Assembly (NCBI RefSeq): GCF_013408825.1
Contig: NZ_JACCBZ010000001.1
Span: 248,001-312,000 of the forward strand
Origin: Mucilaginibacter tundrae
GTDB taxonomy: Bacteria > Bacteroidota > Bacteroidia > Sphingobacteriales > Sphingobacteriaceae
DNA: 64,000 nt
Reading direction: 5' to 3'
The notes below the pieces were generated by a model. It saw only the letters and a list, made by a program, of their open reading frames with translations, made no database searches and had not been told where the DNA came from. Both the position numbers and the translations under genes were made by a program. This document shows positions 49,447 through 59,500 of the stretch, piece by piece; position 1 is the stretch's first letter; each line of letters begins with the position of its first letter.

Positions 49447-51954
49447 ATGAAAAAAAACCTTTCTGCGGGCTTGTTATGCAGCCTTTTTGTGGCTGTTGCC
49501 GCGCTTAATACAGCGCAGGCGCAAATAGAGCCGCCAATCCCTCACAATGTACCGGTAATGGATATTTACCGGGCTACTCCTGCCAGAGTAAACGATTTGA
49601 TCAACACTAAGTTAGATGTCCGCTTTGATTATCAAAAGTGTTTTATGTACGGCAAAGAATGGGTTACCTTAAAACCGCACTTTTATCCAACCGATACTTT
49701 AAGGCTCGATGCGAAGGGCATGGATATCCATAATATATCCATCGTTCAAAACGGCAAAAACATCCCGCTTAAATATGTATATCAGGATAGTCTTTCACTG
49801 GCAATCCGTTTGGATAGGGTTTACCATAACAACGAAAATTATACGGTTTATATCTCTTATACTTCCAAACCCAACCTGTTAAAGGTACATGGCAGCGCAG
49901 CTATAAATGATGCAAAAGGATTGTATTTTATAAACCCTGATGGTAAAGATCCGGATAAACCTATCCAAATCTGGACACAAGGCGAAACTGAAAGCTCATC
50001 AGCCTGGTTCCCTACCATCGATCAACCTCAACAAAAAACTACTGACGAGATCACCATGACCGTTCCGGCTAAATATGTGACCTTATCAAACGGTAAATTA
50101 ACCACACAAAAAATAAATGGCGACGGCACCCGTACCGATACCTGGAAGATGGATTTACCGCACTCGCCGTACCTGTTTATGATGGCTGTAGGCGACTTTA
50201 AGATTTACCACGACAAATGGCGCGGTAAAGATGTAGATTACTACCTGGAGCCTAAATATGCCCCGTATGCCAAACAAATTTTCGGTATGACGCCGGAGCT
50301 AATGGAATTTTACTCCAAAACTTTAGGCGTTGATTATCCATGGAACAAATACGCGCAGATTGTAGTGCGCGATTACGTAAGTGGGGCCATGGAAAATACC
50401 ACTGCTACCCTACATGGCGAACAAGTTCAATTAACCGACCGCCAGTTATTAGATGCTTATTACAACGATAGCCGTGTGGACATAGCGCATGAGCTATTCC
50501 ACCAATGGTTTGGCGATTATGTGACCTGCGAAAACTGGACTAACATCACCATGAATGAATCATTTGCTGATTTCAGCGAAATGCTTTGGGCCGAACATAA
50601 ATATGGTAAGGATGAAGCCGGTTATCAGAATTATGTCGATATGAACGAATATCTGCAAGACCCTGCTAATCAAAGTAAAGATCTGGTTCGTTTCCATTAT
50701 AATGATAAGGAAGATGTATTTGACCTGGTGAGCTACCAAAAGGGTGGCCGCATTTTAAATATGCTGCGCACTTATTTAGGTGACGCCGCCTTCTTTAAAG
50801 GCTTAAAGATTTACCTTACCACAAATGCCTTCAAAGCCGGCGAAGCACAACAGCTACGTTTAGCTTTAGAAGAAGCCAGTGGGCTTGACCTTAACTGGTA
50901 CTTTAACCAATGGTATTATGGTGCAGGCAATCCTAATTTGAGCATTAGCTACAAATGGGATAATGCATCAAAAACCGAAACTATTTACCTGCAACAAACC
51001 CAGGATGGCAAGCCATTTATTTTGCCTTTCGCGATTGATATTTACGCGGGTGGCAAAAAAGTACGCCACAACGTATGGATGCAAGACAAAGCCGATACAC
51101 TTACCTTTAACAGTGAGTTTAAACCTGATTTAGTTAACGTTGATGGCGACAAAGTACTGTTAGTTAAAAAAACAGATGATAAACCGTTGGACCAGTTCGT
51201 GTTCCAATATTTTAATGCACCGTTATATGTCGACCGAACAGAAGCGATAACCGCCGCAACCAAACATCAGGATGATAAAGGAGGGCAAAAGATACTGATC
51301 TCCGCACTGCACGATAAATACTATCGCCTGCAACTTAAAGCGATCAAGGCTTTGGACATGAAAAATGATGCTATTCGTAATGCTGCAATGCCAATCTTAG
51401 CTTCATTAGCGCAAACTGACCCTAATACATTGGTACGTGCTGCCGCGATTGCCGCCTTAGGTGATTTAAAAGCATCTGGCAATATGGATATATTCACCGC
51501 GGCATTATCAAGCCGCTCATATGCCATACAGGGCGCTGCTTTAACTGCTATCAGCAAGCTTGATAGCGCAAAAGCATTAACTTTAGCTAAAAGCTTTGAA
51601 GCTGATAACATGGACGACTTAACCACCGCTATGGTTGGCGTTTATGCTACCAGCGGTAACGCTGCCGAATGGCCTTTTGTATTCAAACAATTCCATGAAG
51701 CACACATCCAGATGAAATTTAACCTGGTAAGGGAATTTGCCGCTATGACAGCACGGGTTGATAATTCTGCAGATGCGCAACAAGGAATTTTAGAATTAAA
51801 AGCTACAGCTATCCAATACAAAATGTATGGCGCCGATCAATTTATTATTGGCCTCTTTAACAACATAATAAAACCAGGCCGTATAGCACTACATGATGAT
51901 GCATCGGTTAAATTAATTGATACAACTATTCAGGAAATACAGGCTGCGAAATAA
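49447..51954 (+). CDS. M1-family metallopeptidase (aminopeptidase N-like), exported
   Basis: An 835-aa zinc protease with a signal peptide (KKNLSAGLLCSLFVAVAALNTAQAQ). The GAMEN-type exopeptidase motif SGAMENTTATL lies near residue 310, and the zinc site HELFH at residues 348-352 with Glu371 in NESFAD is complete (HExxH-x18-E). The C-terminal 270 residues contain HEAT-like helical repeats (LVRAAAIAALGDLKASG, SYAIQGAALTAISKLDSAKAL). It removes N-terminal residues from peptides in the periplasm or at the surface, supporting growth on protein. Stands alone. Confidence 0.94.
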   Translation: MKKNLSAGLLCSLFVAVAALNTAQAQIEPPIPHNVPVMDIYRATPARVNDLINTKLDVRFDYQKCFMYGKEWVTLKPHFYPTDTLRLDAKGMDIHNISIVQNGKNIPLKYVYQDSLSLAIRLDRVYHNNENYTVYISYTSKPNLLKVHGSAAINDAKGLYFINPDGKDPDKPIQIWTQGETESSSAWFPTIDQPQQKTTDEITMTVPAKYVTLSNGKLTTQKINGDGTRTDTWKMDLPHSPYLFMMAVGDFKIYHDKWRGKDVDYYLEPKYAPYAKQIFGMTPELMEFYSKTLGVDYPWNKYAQIVVRDYVSGAMENTTATLHGEQVQLTDRQLLDAYYNDSRVDIAHELFHQWFGDYVTCENWTNITMNESFADFSEMLWAEHKYGKDEAGYQNYVDMNEYLQDPANQSKDLVRFHYNDKEDVFDLVSYQKGGRILNMLRTYLGDAAFFKGLKIYLTTNAFKAGEAQQLRLALEEASGLDLNWYFNQWYYGAGNPNLSISYKWDNASKTETIYLQQTQDGKPFILPFAIDIYAGGKKVRHNVWMQDKADTLTFNSEFKPDLVNVDGDKVLLVKKTDDKPLDQFVFQYFNAPLYVDRTEAITAATKHQDDKGGQKILISALHDKYYRLQLKAIKALDMKNDAIRNAAMPILASLAQTDPNTLVRAAAIAALGDLKASGNMDIFTAALSSRSYAIQGAALTAISKLDSAKALTLAKSFEADNMDDLTTAMVGVYATSGNAAEWPFVFKQFHEAHIQMKFNLVREFAAMTARVDNSADAQQGILELKATAIQYKMYGADQFIIGLFNNIIKPGRIALHDDASVKLIDTTIQEIQAAK

Positions 51955-51972
51955 CAGCCTGTTAAATAGATA

Positions 51973-52009
51973 TAGTCCTTGGCAGGTAATACTGTCAAGG
52001 ACTTTTTTG
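51973..52009 (+). terminator. Intrinsic terminator of the M1 peptidase gene
   Basis: AGTCCTTGGCAG and CTGTCAAGGACT pair (one G-U/mismatch) with an 8-nt loop and a T6 tail, about 20 bp after the stop codon. Confidence 0.85.
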
Positions 52010-52114
52010 TTTGAAGGCAACGCCATAATCGAACTTACTACACTGCTGTTCTTCTCTTGTTTTTTCAATATAAGTCAATATGGATGTCAACTTATTTCAG
52101 GACGGGACACATAA

Positions 52115-52144
52115 AACAAAAAGGCCTGCATAAATGCAAGCCTC
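52115..52144 (-). terminator. Intrinsic terminator of dnaA
   Basis: On the minus strand AGGCTTGCAT and ATGCAGGCCT form a stem with a short loop, followed by TTTTTG and more T/G, 28 bp after the dnaA stop codon. Confidence 0.8.
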
Positions 52145-52171
52145 TAAATATTGTCTGAAATCCAAATTGCC

Positions 52172-53599
52172 TTATGACATTTTCAATTTCTTCTGAATAT
52201 CTGCAACGTAGCCTTTAAATTTCTTATCAGTATCAATCAAATCTTCAACAGTTTGGCAGGCATATATTACTGTTGAGTGATCGCGGCCGCCGAAGAAACT
52301 GCCGATTGATTTTAATGAGCTTTTGGTATGTGCTTTAGCTAAATACATAGATATCTGCCTTGCCTGAACGATCTCGCGTTTACGGGTTTGCGATTTCACC
52401 ATATCAATGGGCACTTCAAAATATTCGCAAACCAGGTTTTGTATGTACTCCATCGAGATTTCTTTCGATGAGTTTTTTACAAAATTCTTCAGCATTTGCT
52501 TAGCCAGGTTCAAATCTATCTCCTTACGATTCAGGGTTGATTGCGCTAATAAGGATACCATGGCGCCTTCCAGCTCACGTACATTGTTATCAATGTTGTG
52601 GGCAACATATTCAACTACATCGTTTGAAAGTTCAATACCGTCCTGATAGATCTTATTTTTTAAGATTGCCATACGGGTTTCCAAGTCAGGTATTTGTAAA
52701 TCAGCTGAAAGCCCCCATTTGAATCTTGAAAGCAAACGTTCTTCCAAACCAGCTAAATCCTTAGGCGCTTTATCTGATGTGATGATCAGCTGCTTGCCTG
52801 ATTGATGCAGGTGGTTAAATATATGGAAGAAGAAATCCTGTGTTTTTTCTTTACCGGCAAAGTTGTGCACATCATCCATGATCAGCACATCAATAGCCTG
52901 GTAAAAATTCACAAAATCATTAATGTTATTGTGTTTAAGGGCATCAACAAACTGCTGGGTGAATTTTTCGCATGATACATAAAGTACTAGCTTATCCGGC
53001 AATGTTTGTTTTATCTGGTTACCTATGGCTTGCGCTAAGTGTGTTTTACCTAAACCAACGCCTCCATATATCATTAAAGGGTTAAATGAGGTGCCGCCCG
53101 GTTTTGCTGCAACAGCATAACCTGCCGAACGGGCCAAACGGTTGCAATCACCTTCGATAAAGTTTTCAAAGGTATAATTACGGTTCAACTGTGGGTCAAC
53201 ATTCAATTTCTTTAAACCGGGTATTACGAACGGGTTCTTAATATCCTTATTTATAGAAATCGGTATCGGCATCGACTGGTTTTTAGATTCCGCTCCGTTT
53301 CCGTTTGAGGGCATATTTGTTGTATATGGTTTGCTTGCAGACGACTGTTCAACTACAATATTATACTCTAAACGCCCTTCATCGCCTAATTGTTTCTTTA
53401 TAGTTTTACGTAGTAGCCCTACATAATGTTCTTCAAGCCATTCGTAAAAGAATAAACTTGGTACCTGTATGGTTAATACACTACCTTCCATCCTTAAAGC
53501 TTTTATCGGCTCGAACCAAGTTTTAAAACTTTGAGCCGGTATGTTATCTTTTATGATCTGGAGACAGCTATTCCAAACGTTAGTACAAGTTTTTTCCAT
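52172..53599 (-). CDS. dnaA: Chromosomal replication initiator protein DnaA
   Basis: A 475-aa AAA+ protein with all four domains: N-terminal CLQIIKDNIPAQSFKTWFEPIKAL (DnaB interaction), a variable linker (about 100-135), the ATPase core with Walker A GGVGLGKTHLAQAIGN near 180 and Walker B VLIMDDVHNFAGKEKTQ, the Arg finger region LLSRFKWGL, and the DNA-binding domain with the signature FGGRDHSTVIYACQTV near residue 445. It opens oriC and regulates replication. dnaN is not adjacent on either side. Its promoter region is the A/T-rich spacer up to 53976. Confidence 0.98.
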   Translation of the reverse strand: MEKTCTNVWNSCLQIIKDNIPAQSFKTWFEPIKALRMEGSVLTIQVPSLFFYEWLEEHYVGLLRKTIKKQLGDEGRLEYNIVVEQSSASKPYTTNMPSNGNGAESKNQSMPIPISINKDIKNPFVIPGLKKLNVDPQLNRNYTFENFIEGDCNRLARSAGYAVAAKPGGTSFNPLMIYGGVGLGKTHLAQAIGNQIKQTLPDKLVLYVSCEKFTQQFVDALKHNNINDFVNFYQAIDVLIMDDVHNFAGKEKTQDFFFHIFNHLHQSGKQLIITSDKAPKDLAGLEERLLSRFKWGLSADLQIPDLETRMAILKNKIYQDGIELSNDVVEYVAHNIDNNVRELEGAMVSLLAQSTLNRKEIDLNLAKQMLKNFVKNSSKEISMEYIQNLVCEYFEVPIDMVKSQTRKREIVQARQISMYLAKAHTKSSLKSIGSFFGGRDHSTVIYACQTVEDLIDTDKKFKGYVADIQKKLKMS

Positions 53600-53976
53600 A
53601 TATATTATTATAAAAAGTTGATTTCCAACCCCCAGTGAAACATCCTTTGAGGCTGCTACGGAACATCGAATATTCTAAAAAAAAGCGGATAAAAAAATTA
53701 TATTTTCACTTTTTTAGCAAATATTTTCACTGTTTATTAACCCTATTTTTATTGTAAATTCAACTTAAATTAGTATACTTCGTAACCAATATCAGTAAAA
53801 AAAACTTTCAAGAAATTTTTTTGCGTTTGATTACTCGTGATAATTAATTCGGTTAAAAACCTTGCGTTTCCGTAACCTTACTACGTTTTAAAACTCCGAT
53901 AGTTTGGCTAAAACTCCGACTAAATTTTAAAGGGATGTTACTGAGATAAATAAAATAGAAATTATTCCGGCATAGG
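53600..53976. other. 377-bp A/T-rich spacer upstream of dnaA
   Basis: Between the dnaA start and the end of the mutase gene. Very rich in A and T with several poly-A/T tracts and the direct repeat AAAACTCCGA (53889-53920). I looked for TTATnCACA-type DnaA boxes on both strands and found none convincing, so there is no support here for oriC. It must hold the dnaA promoter, but no clear TAnnTTTG is placed well. Confidence 0.55.
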
Positions 53977-55524
53977 TTAGTACTCCCCAAAAACAGCGCG
54001 AAGCGTATCCGAAATTTCACCTAAGGTGGCATAACACTCTACCGCTGTTAATATATAAGGCATCAGGTTTTGTTTGCCTTTAGCTGCTTGTTGCAGTTTT
54101 TGTAGTGCCAGGGCAACCGCATTGCCATCCCGCTCGACTTTCAGACGGTCTAATTTTTCGATCTGATGTATGCGGATAGAATCATCTACCCTGAAAACAT
54201 TGGTTGCTGAGGGTTCCTCTTGTGTGAATTTATTAACGCCGACGATTATCCTGTCGCCGCTTTCAATATCATTCTGGTATTGATAAGCCGATGATGCTAT
54301 CTCCTGTTGCATATAATCCTGTTCAATCGCTTTTACTGATCCGCCCATGGCATCTATCTTATCAATGTAAACCTGAGCCGCTTTCTCTATTTCGTCTGTT
54401 AATGCCTCTATAAAGTATGATCCCGCCAAGGGATCAACTGTATCAATGGCGCCACTTTCAAAAGCTATGATCTGCTGGGTGCGCAAGGCAATTTTAGCTG
54501 CTGCTTCTGTTGGTAATGATAATGCCTCATCGTAGCCATTGGTATGCAGGGATTGTGTGCCACCTAATACTGCCGCTAGTGCCTGGTTACTCACCCGCAC
54601 AATGTTATTCATAGGTTGTTGCGCTGTTAGCGTGGAACCACCCGTTTGGGTATGAAACCGCAATTTTTGCGCACCTGTATCTGTAGCGCCCAGTTGCTCG
54701 GTAATATGGGCCCACATCCTCCTTGCCGCCCTAAACTTTGCGATCTCCTCAAAAAAGTTATTATGGCAGTTGAAAAAAAACGATAAGCGCTTAGCAAATA
54801 CATTTATATCAAGCCCTTTGTCAAGTGCCGCTTTTAAATAGGTTTTGCCATTGGCGAGGGTAAATGCCAGCTCCTGCACCGCGGTAGATCCCGCTTCGCG
54901 GATATGATAGCCGGATATTGATATGGTGTTCCATTTAGGTACTTCCTTACTGCAATATTCAAACACATCGGTTATTAACCGCATAGACGGTTGCGGCGGG
55001 TATATATAAGTACCTCGAGCGGCATACTCCTTTAATATATCGTTTTGTATTGTTCCCGAAATCTGCTTCAGGTCAGCGCCCTGTTTTTTTGCTAACGCGA
55101 TGTACATGGCTAATAATATAGCCGCGGTAGCGTTAATGGTCATGCTGGTGGTTATATTTTTCAGTTCGATGCCATCAAATAAAATCTCAATATCCTTTAA
55201 TGAATCTATCGCCACACCAACCTTACCCACCTCACCCTCGGCCAATTCATGGTCTGAGTCATATCCTATCTGCGTCGGCAGGTCAAAAGCAACCGACAAA
55301 CCCATGGTTCCCTGGCCAAGTAAATAATGATAACGTTTGTTTGATTCCTCGGCGGTGGAGAAACCCGCGTATTGCCGCATGGTCCATGGCCTGCCACGAT
55401 ACATATCTTTTTGAATACCGCGTGTGTAGGGAAACTCGCCCGGCAATTCATTCATTTCAGATGGCCCGGTATATACCTCCTTGATCTCAATTCCGGAAGT
55501 GGTGGTAAATTTTTTATCGGGCAT
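53977..55524 (-). CDS. Methylmalonyl-CoA mutase, stand-alone catalytic subunit
   Basis: A 515-aa TIM-barrel mutase domain without the B12-binding domain, which must be a separate protein not in this window. Substrate residues of the well-studied P. shermanii enzyme are all conserved: Thr85/Tyr89 as T48/Y52 in [16 protein letters not shown], Ser114 in [10 protein letters not shown], Arg207 as R170 in [13 protein letters not shown], and His244 as H207 in [10 protein letters not shown]. The Tyr/Arg pair favours methylmalonyl/succinyl-CoA over isobutyryl-CoA, where Phe and Gln are expected. MeaB is encoded at 11191. It lies 6 bp downstream of the 176-aa hypothetical gene. Archaeal-type mutases share this split architecture. 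Confidence 0.92.
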   Translation of the reverse strand: MPDKKFTTTSGIEIKEVYTGPSEMNELPGEFPYTRGIQKDMYRGRPWTMRQYAGFSTAEESNKRYHYLLGQGTMGLSVAFDLPTQIGYDSDHELAEGEVGKVGVAIDSLKDIEILFDGIELKNITTSMTINATAAILLAMYIALAKKQGADLKQISGTIQNDILKEYAARGTYIYPPQPSMRLITDVFEYCSKEVPKWNTISISGYHIREAGSTAVQELAFTLANGKTYLKAALDKGLDINVFAKRLSFFFNCHNNFFEEIAKFRAARRMWAHITEQLGATDTGAQKLRFHTQTGGSTLTAQQPMNNIVRVSNQALAAVLGGTQSLHTNGYDEALSLPTEAAAKIALRTQQIIAFESGAIDTVDPLAGSYFIEALTDEIEKAAQVYIDKIDAMGGSVKAIEQDYMQQEIASSAYQYQNDIESGDRIIVGVNKFTQEEPSATNVFRVDDSIRIHQIEKLDRLKVERDGNAVALALQKLQQAAKGKQNLMPYILTAVECYATLGEISDTLRAVFGEY

Positions 55525-55530
55525 CTTTAA

Positions 55531-56061
55531 TTAAAATAATTGTTCCAGGTCTTTTCTTAACAATTCTGCGCCCAATTCATACGGGTCATTTTCCATCTGA
55601 CTTAATTGTACCAATATAACTTTACCCAAATCCAGGCCGCTTGCATTTTCAGGCAAACTTTTAACGGCATTGGTTACAATATTTAAGGTATCGTCCTTAA
55701 CGCGTTTGGTTACACCCCAGGCACGGCTGGTTACATAAATTTGTTGAGTGATGTTATGCTGATACTCGCTACGAATCTCAGCTATAATAATACTGTGCAA
55801 TTCAGTTGCGCTATGGCTGCCTGCGTTTAATCGCACCAGCATATTCTGCGGGTTAATGCGCTCCATAAATAATACAATACGTTCGTAAGCCTGTAAGCGC
55901 AATGGCAGCGTATGATTGGCCACCGATTTCTTAAATTCAAGCATATGGATGCGTTCTGATTTATCGAGATAAGGTTTGATCAGATAAAAAGCTATCCAAA
56001 CCACGCCAAGGCCCGAAATGGTATATTTTACTATATCTAATAAATACGGATACATTTCCAT
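55531..56061 (-). CDS. Conserved hypothetical membrane-anchored protein, 176 aa
   Basis: One N-terminal membrane helix (LDIVKYTISGLGVVWIAFYLIKPYL, residues about 8-32) is followed by a helical cytoplasmic part (LPLRLQAYERIVLFMERINPQNMLVRLNAGSHSATELHSIIIAEIRSEYQHN). I recall similar Bacteroidota proteins next to the mutase gene, possibly DUF7935, but am not certain. It begins the mutase transcript, ending 6 bp before the mutase ATG. Function unknown. Confidence 0.78.
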   Translation of the reverse strand: MEMYPYLLDIVKYTISGLGVVWIAFYLIKPYLDKSERIHMLEFKKSVANHTLPLRLQAYERIVLFMERINPQNMLVRLNAGSHSATELHSIIIAEIRSEYQHNITQQIYVTSRAWGVTKRVKDDTLNIVTNAVKSLPENASGLDLGKVILVQLSQMENDPYELGAELLRKDLEQLF

Positions 56062-56126
56062 AATAATTGAATGTTATACAGAGGTCATAAATAATTGGCT
56101 CTGCAACAAAAATCTGCATTTTACAT

Positions 56127-56134
56127 TATATTTG
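56127..56134 (+). promoter_or_regulatory. Possible -7 element of the Fe-S carrier gene
   Basis: TATATTTG matches TAnnTTTG and lies 20 bp before the ATG at 56155. No -33 TTTG at the usual spacing; weak call. Confidence 0.4.
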
Positions 56135-56154
56135 TGTAGTTAATTAAAAATAAG

Positions 56155-56502
56155 ATGAGTACTGTTGTTGAAACCGCACCGGTTACCTTTACTGAAGGCG
56201 CCGTTAAAGAACTTATAAAGCTGAAAGATCAGCAGGAATTAGGTGATGATTTTGGCTTGCGCATTGGCGTTGAAGGCGGCGGTTGCTCAGGCATGAGCTA
56301 CGTTTTAGGCTTCGACCAACCAAAAGATGGCGACCATACCTATTATATTAACGATATTAAGGTTTACATGCACAAAGCCCACGGCTTATACCTTGCAGGC
56401 ATGCAAATTGATTTTTCTGACGGATTAAACGCCCGTGGATTTACCTTTAATAACCCGAATGCTGCCAGCACTTGCGGTTGCGGTACATCTTTCTCAGTAT
56501 AA
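56155..56502 (+). CDS. A-type iron-sulfur cluster carrier (HesB/IscA/ErpA family)
   Basis: A 115-aa protein with the three conserved cysteines of the family: Cys in GGGCSGMSYVLGFDQP (about residue 43) and the CGCG motif near the C-terminus (ASTCGCGTSF). It binds or delivers Fe-S clusters to apo-proteins. Full length. There is no suf or isc gene beside it, so it is a detached carrier. It is divergent from the 176-aa hypothetical gene and convergent with the sensor kinase gene. Confidence 0.95.
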   Translation: MSTVVETAPVTFTEGAVKELIKLKDQQELGDDFGLRIGVEGGGCSGMSYVLGFDQPKDGDHTYYINDIKVYMHKAHGLYLAGMQIDFSDGLNARGFTFNNPNAASTCGCGTSFSV

Positions 56503-56559
56503 AATATTATCATATTTAGCCATCAGGCTGATCATCCCTTCCCGAAAAGAGGGGATTTT

Positions 56560-59500
56560 TTATGCTTTGGTATTTTTATCTACCTCATCCGCCGCAGGCA
56601 AACTCAAATAAAATGTAGTGCCAACGCCTTGTATGGTTTCAAACCAAACTTTACCGCCTGCATTTTCAATAGAGTTTTTAACAAAGGCCAACCCTAAACC
56701 CGTACCCGAACTTTTTGTAGTAAAATTAGGTTCAAATATTTTTTCGCGCATATTCTCTGGTATACCATTACCATTATCCTTTAGGCTAAGTAGGATGCTT
56801 TTACTGCTTATCAGGTAACTAATGTCAATAATACCCAGCTTATCCTGCTGTGAGGCCTCAATAGCATTTTTTAATAAGTTATTAAAGCAGCGCAATATCT
56901 GGTCACGGTCGGCATTGATATAAAACGGATCTGACGGAGCCTGATAATTTATTTTAATGTTATCCATCTGGTTAAAAATGGTAACTGCCTGATTGAGCAT
57001 ACCAAATACATTTACGCGTTCCAAATGCGTATCAGGCATTTTAGCGAACGAGGAGAACTCTGATGCGATAGAGGATAAACTTTCTATCTGCTCCACAAAT
57101 GATTTGCTGAAACGCTCAAACTTCGCGTCAAATTTAGGGTCTTTATCACGCCATGATTTTTCCAACAATTGTAAACCAAGTTTAAGCGGTGTTAACGGGT
57201 TTTTTATCTCGTGGGCAACTTGCTTAGCCATTTCGCGCCAGGCACTTTCACGTTCAGACTGGGCAAGTTTTTGGGCACTGTTTTCTAAGGCCGCTATCAT
57301 TTTGTTATATTCGTTCACCAACGCGCCAATTTCATCATCGCGTTCCCATTTGATGGGCTCGTTCTTTTTGCCGTAAATAATATTGCTTAAGCTAAGCTGA
57401 ATAAAACTAAGCGGAGCTGTTATCTGCCGGGCAATAATTACCGCGAATAAGCCCACAACAATGAATATTAAGGCATAAACATTAATCATTATATTTAATA
57501 ATGATATGATGCGTGCGTTATAGTCGGCCTGGTTTGAAAAATAAGGCAATTGCAAGTAAGCTATAGTTTCGTTTTTTGAATTGATTAAAGGGGCATAAGC
57601 GGCCTTATAGTGCAACTCGCCAATAGTTTCATCATTCACGAACTCCGATTTTTTAAACTTACTCAGGTAAATAAACGCGCGCGAATTCATTCTACGAAAT
57701 TGCAAGCCATCATCATAAATCTTTGGCTGGGTAGTAATTAACGGCACGCCGTGCTGATCATATAAAACCAAATCAGTTGAATAGGTGTCAGCCAGTTCAT
57801 CAAAATCGGTTTGGCTTTCTTCATTGATGTTGCCAAGGTACTTATCAAACAAACCACTTTCAAATGCCGTAGTAATATGGCTTATTTTATCGCGTATCAT
57901 GTTTTCCTGCTGCTCATTATATTGAGTGCTTAGTGAAAGGAATGTAATAAAGCCAACAAATATTAATGTAACCACAACAGCCGCGATAATGGAAAACTGA
58001 ATGCGTGTTTTATAAAGTATCTTCTCGAAATTTATTTTAAATATCCATTTAAAGCTATTGTCGCTAATACTTAAGATCTTAATCCGCAGCCACAACAGCC
58101 GTACAACAATAGCCATAAGGCTAAACAAAAGCAGCAGTATAAAAAAGAAGGTAAGCGATGATATGTTATAAAAAAGGGTGTTTTCTTCCTTACTTACAAC
58201 TATCAGCGTGCGTTCACTCGGTTGATAGATTAAGTGACTATAAGTTATTAAGTTTTTATACCAGTCGGGATGGCTGCTTTGTGTTATTATGGACGAATAC
58301 CTTTTATGCAAGCCTTTAAAGATAGTATTCACTAAATCGTAACTATAGCTGCCACTTTTACTTACCAGTTTATTATCGCTATAAAAAGCAAATGAATAAT
58401 CTTTAAACCTGTTGTCAGCCTGTATATTGTCATCTTTCAATAAATCAGGGAACGAGCCGGAAGGCTGCAATGGTTTTGATTTTAGTTCAACAACTATAGT
58501 TCCTGCAATTTTGTTGTCTTTTGTAACCGGTAGGATTGCAAAATAATTTTGAAAGCCAAAAGATTCATTTTCCCTGTAGAAATAGTTGGATACTTTAAAT
58601 GAGCTGTAAAGCACCATGTCTTTAAATACATTTAACGTATAATTTTTGTCGCCGGCTACAGGCTGCCCGGCTTCATTAAATTCGTGTATATTATATGTGT
58701 ATTTTGATAAGTATCCATCGAAATATAGCTTTTGAAAACGACTTTTTATATTGCTATAATGCAGGCTGTCATTAAAATAATTAACAATTATTGGATCATT
58801 TATGATTTGTTTTTCTATCCTGTTAAAAATTACATCCGCTGTTACATCATCCGGAACCTCTAATTTTTGAATTAGCGCAACACGGGTTTCCGCTTCCTTA
58901 ACTGCTTCTACATGCTGATATTTCAAAAAGGATATCAATGCGAAAACAAAAACAATAATGATAAAGCTTGTAGAATCTATTTTGCCGGAATTGTATTTAT
59001 AAGCATAAGCCCTGATGAAAACAGCAATGGCCAGCAAAATATAAAACAGATTAAATTCCTGGTAGAAAGCAGTAACGGCGGTCGCTATCACAATACCCGA
59101 TAAAAAAATAATAATCTTATGCTTTTCTGGTATCCGTAGCTTATCGATCAGGTATAAAAATGTGTCATTTACTAAAAACAGTATCAGGAAACAGAAGCAT
59201 AGCATCAACAAGCCTAATAAACTAAAGCGAGACAAGTTGAAAACGTTGTATACATCAAAACTTATTTTGGCATTTGCTATCAGCCCATAAAAAAGATCAA
59301 GTAATATGGTTGATGTTACAATAAGTATAATAGTACCGGCAATAGTAATTAAATAGCTTATTGTTTTGCTTGTTGGTGTTGTTAAAAGTGATCGGCGCTG
59401 GTTATAAATAAACGCCACAAACCACGAAGTGAATAATATGTTCAGGCAAAAATCGCCCAGCGAAAGATGCGAATGCCCGGGTGTATATATAGACGACTCA

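Noticed and set aside
53600..53976. oriC next to dnaA
   Set aside because: A/T-rich spacer, but no convincing cluster of TTATnCACA boxes on either strand and no dnaN beside it; origin position would need GC-skew over the whole chromosome.
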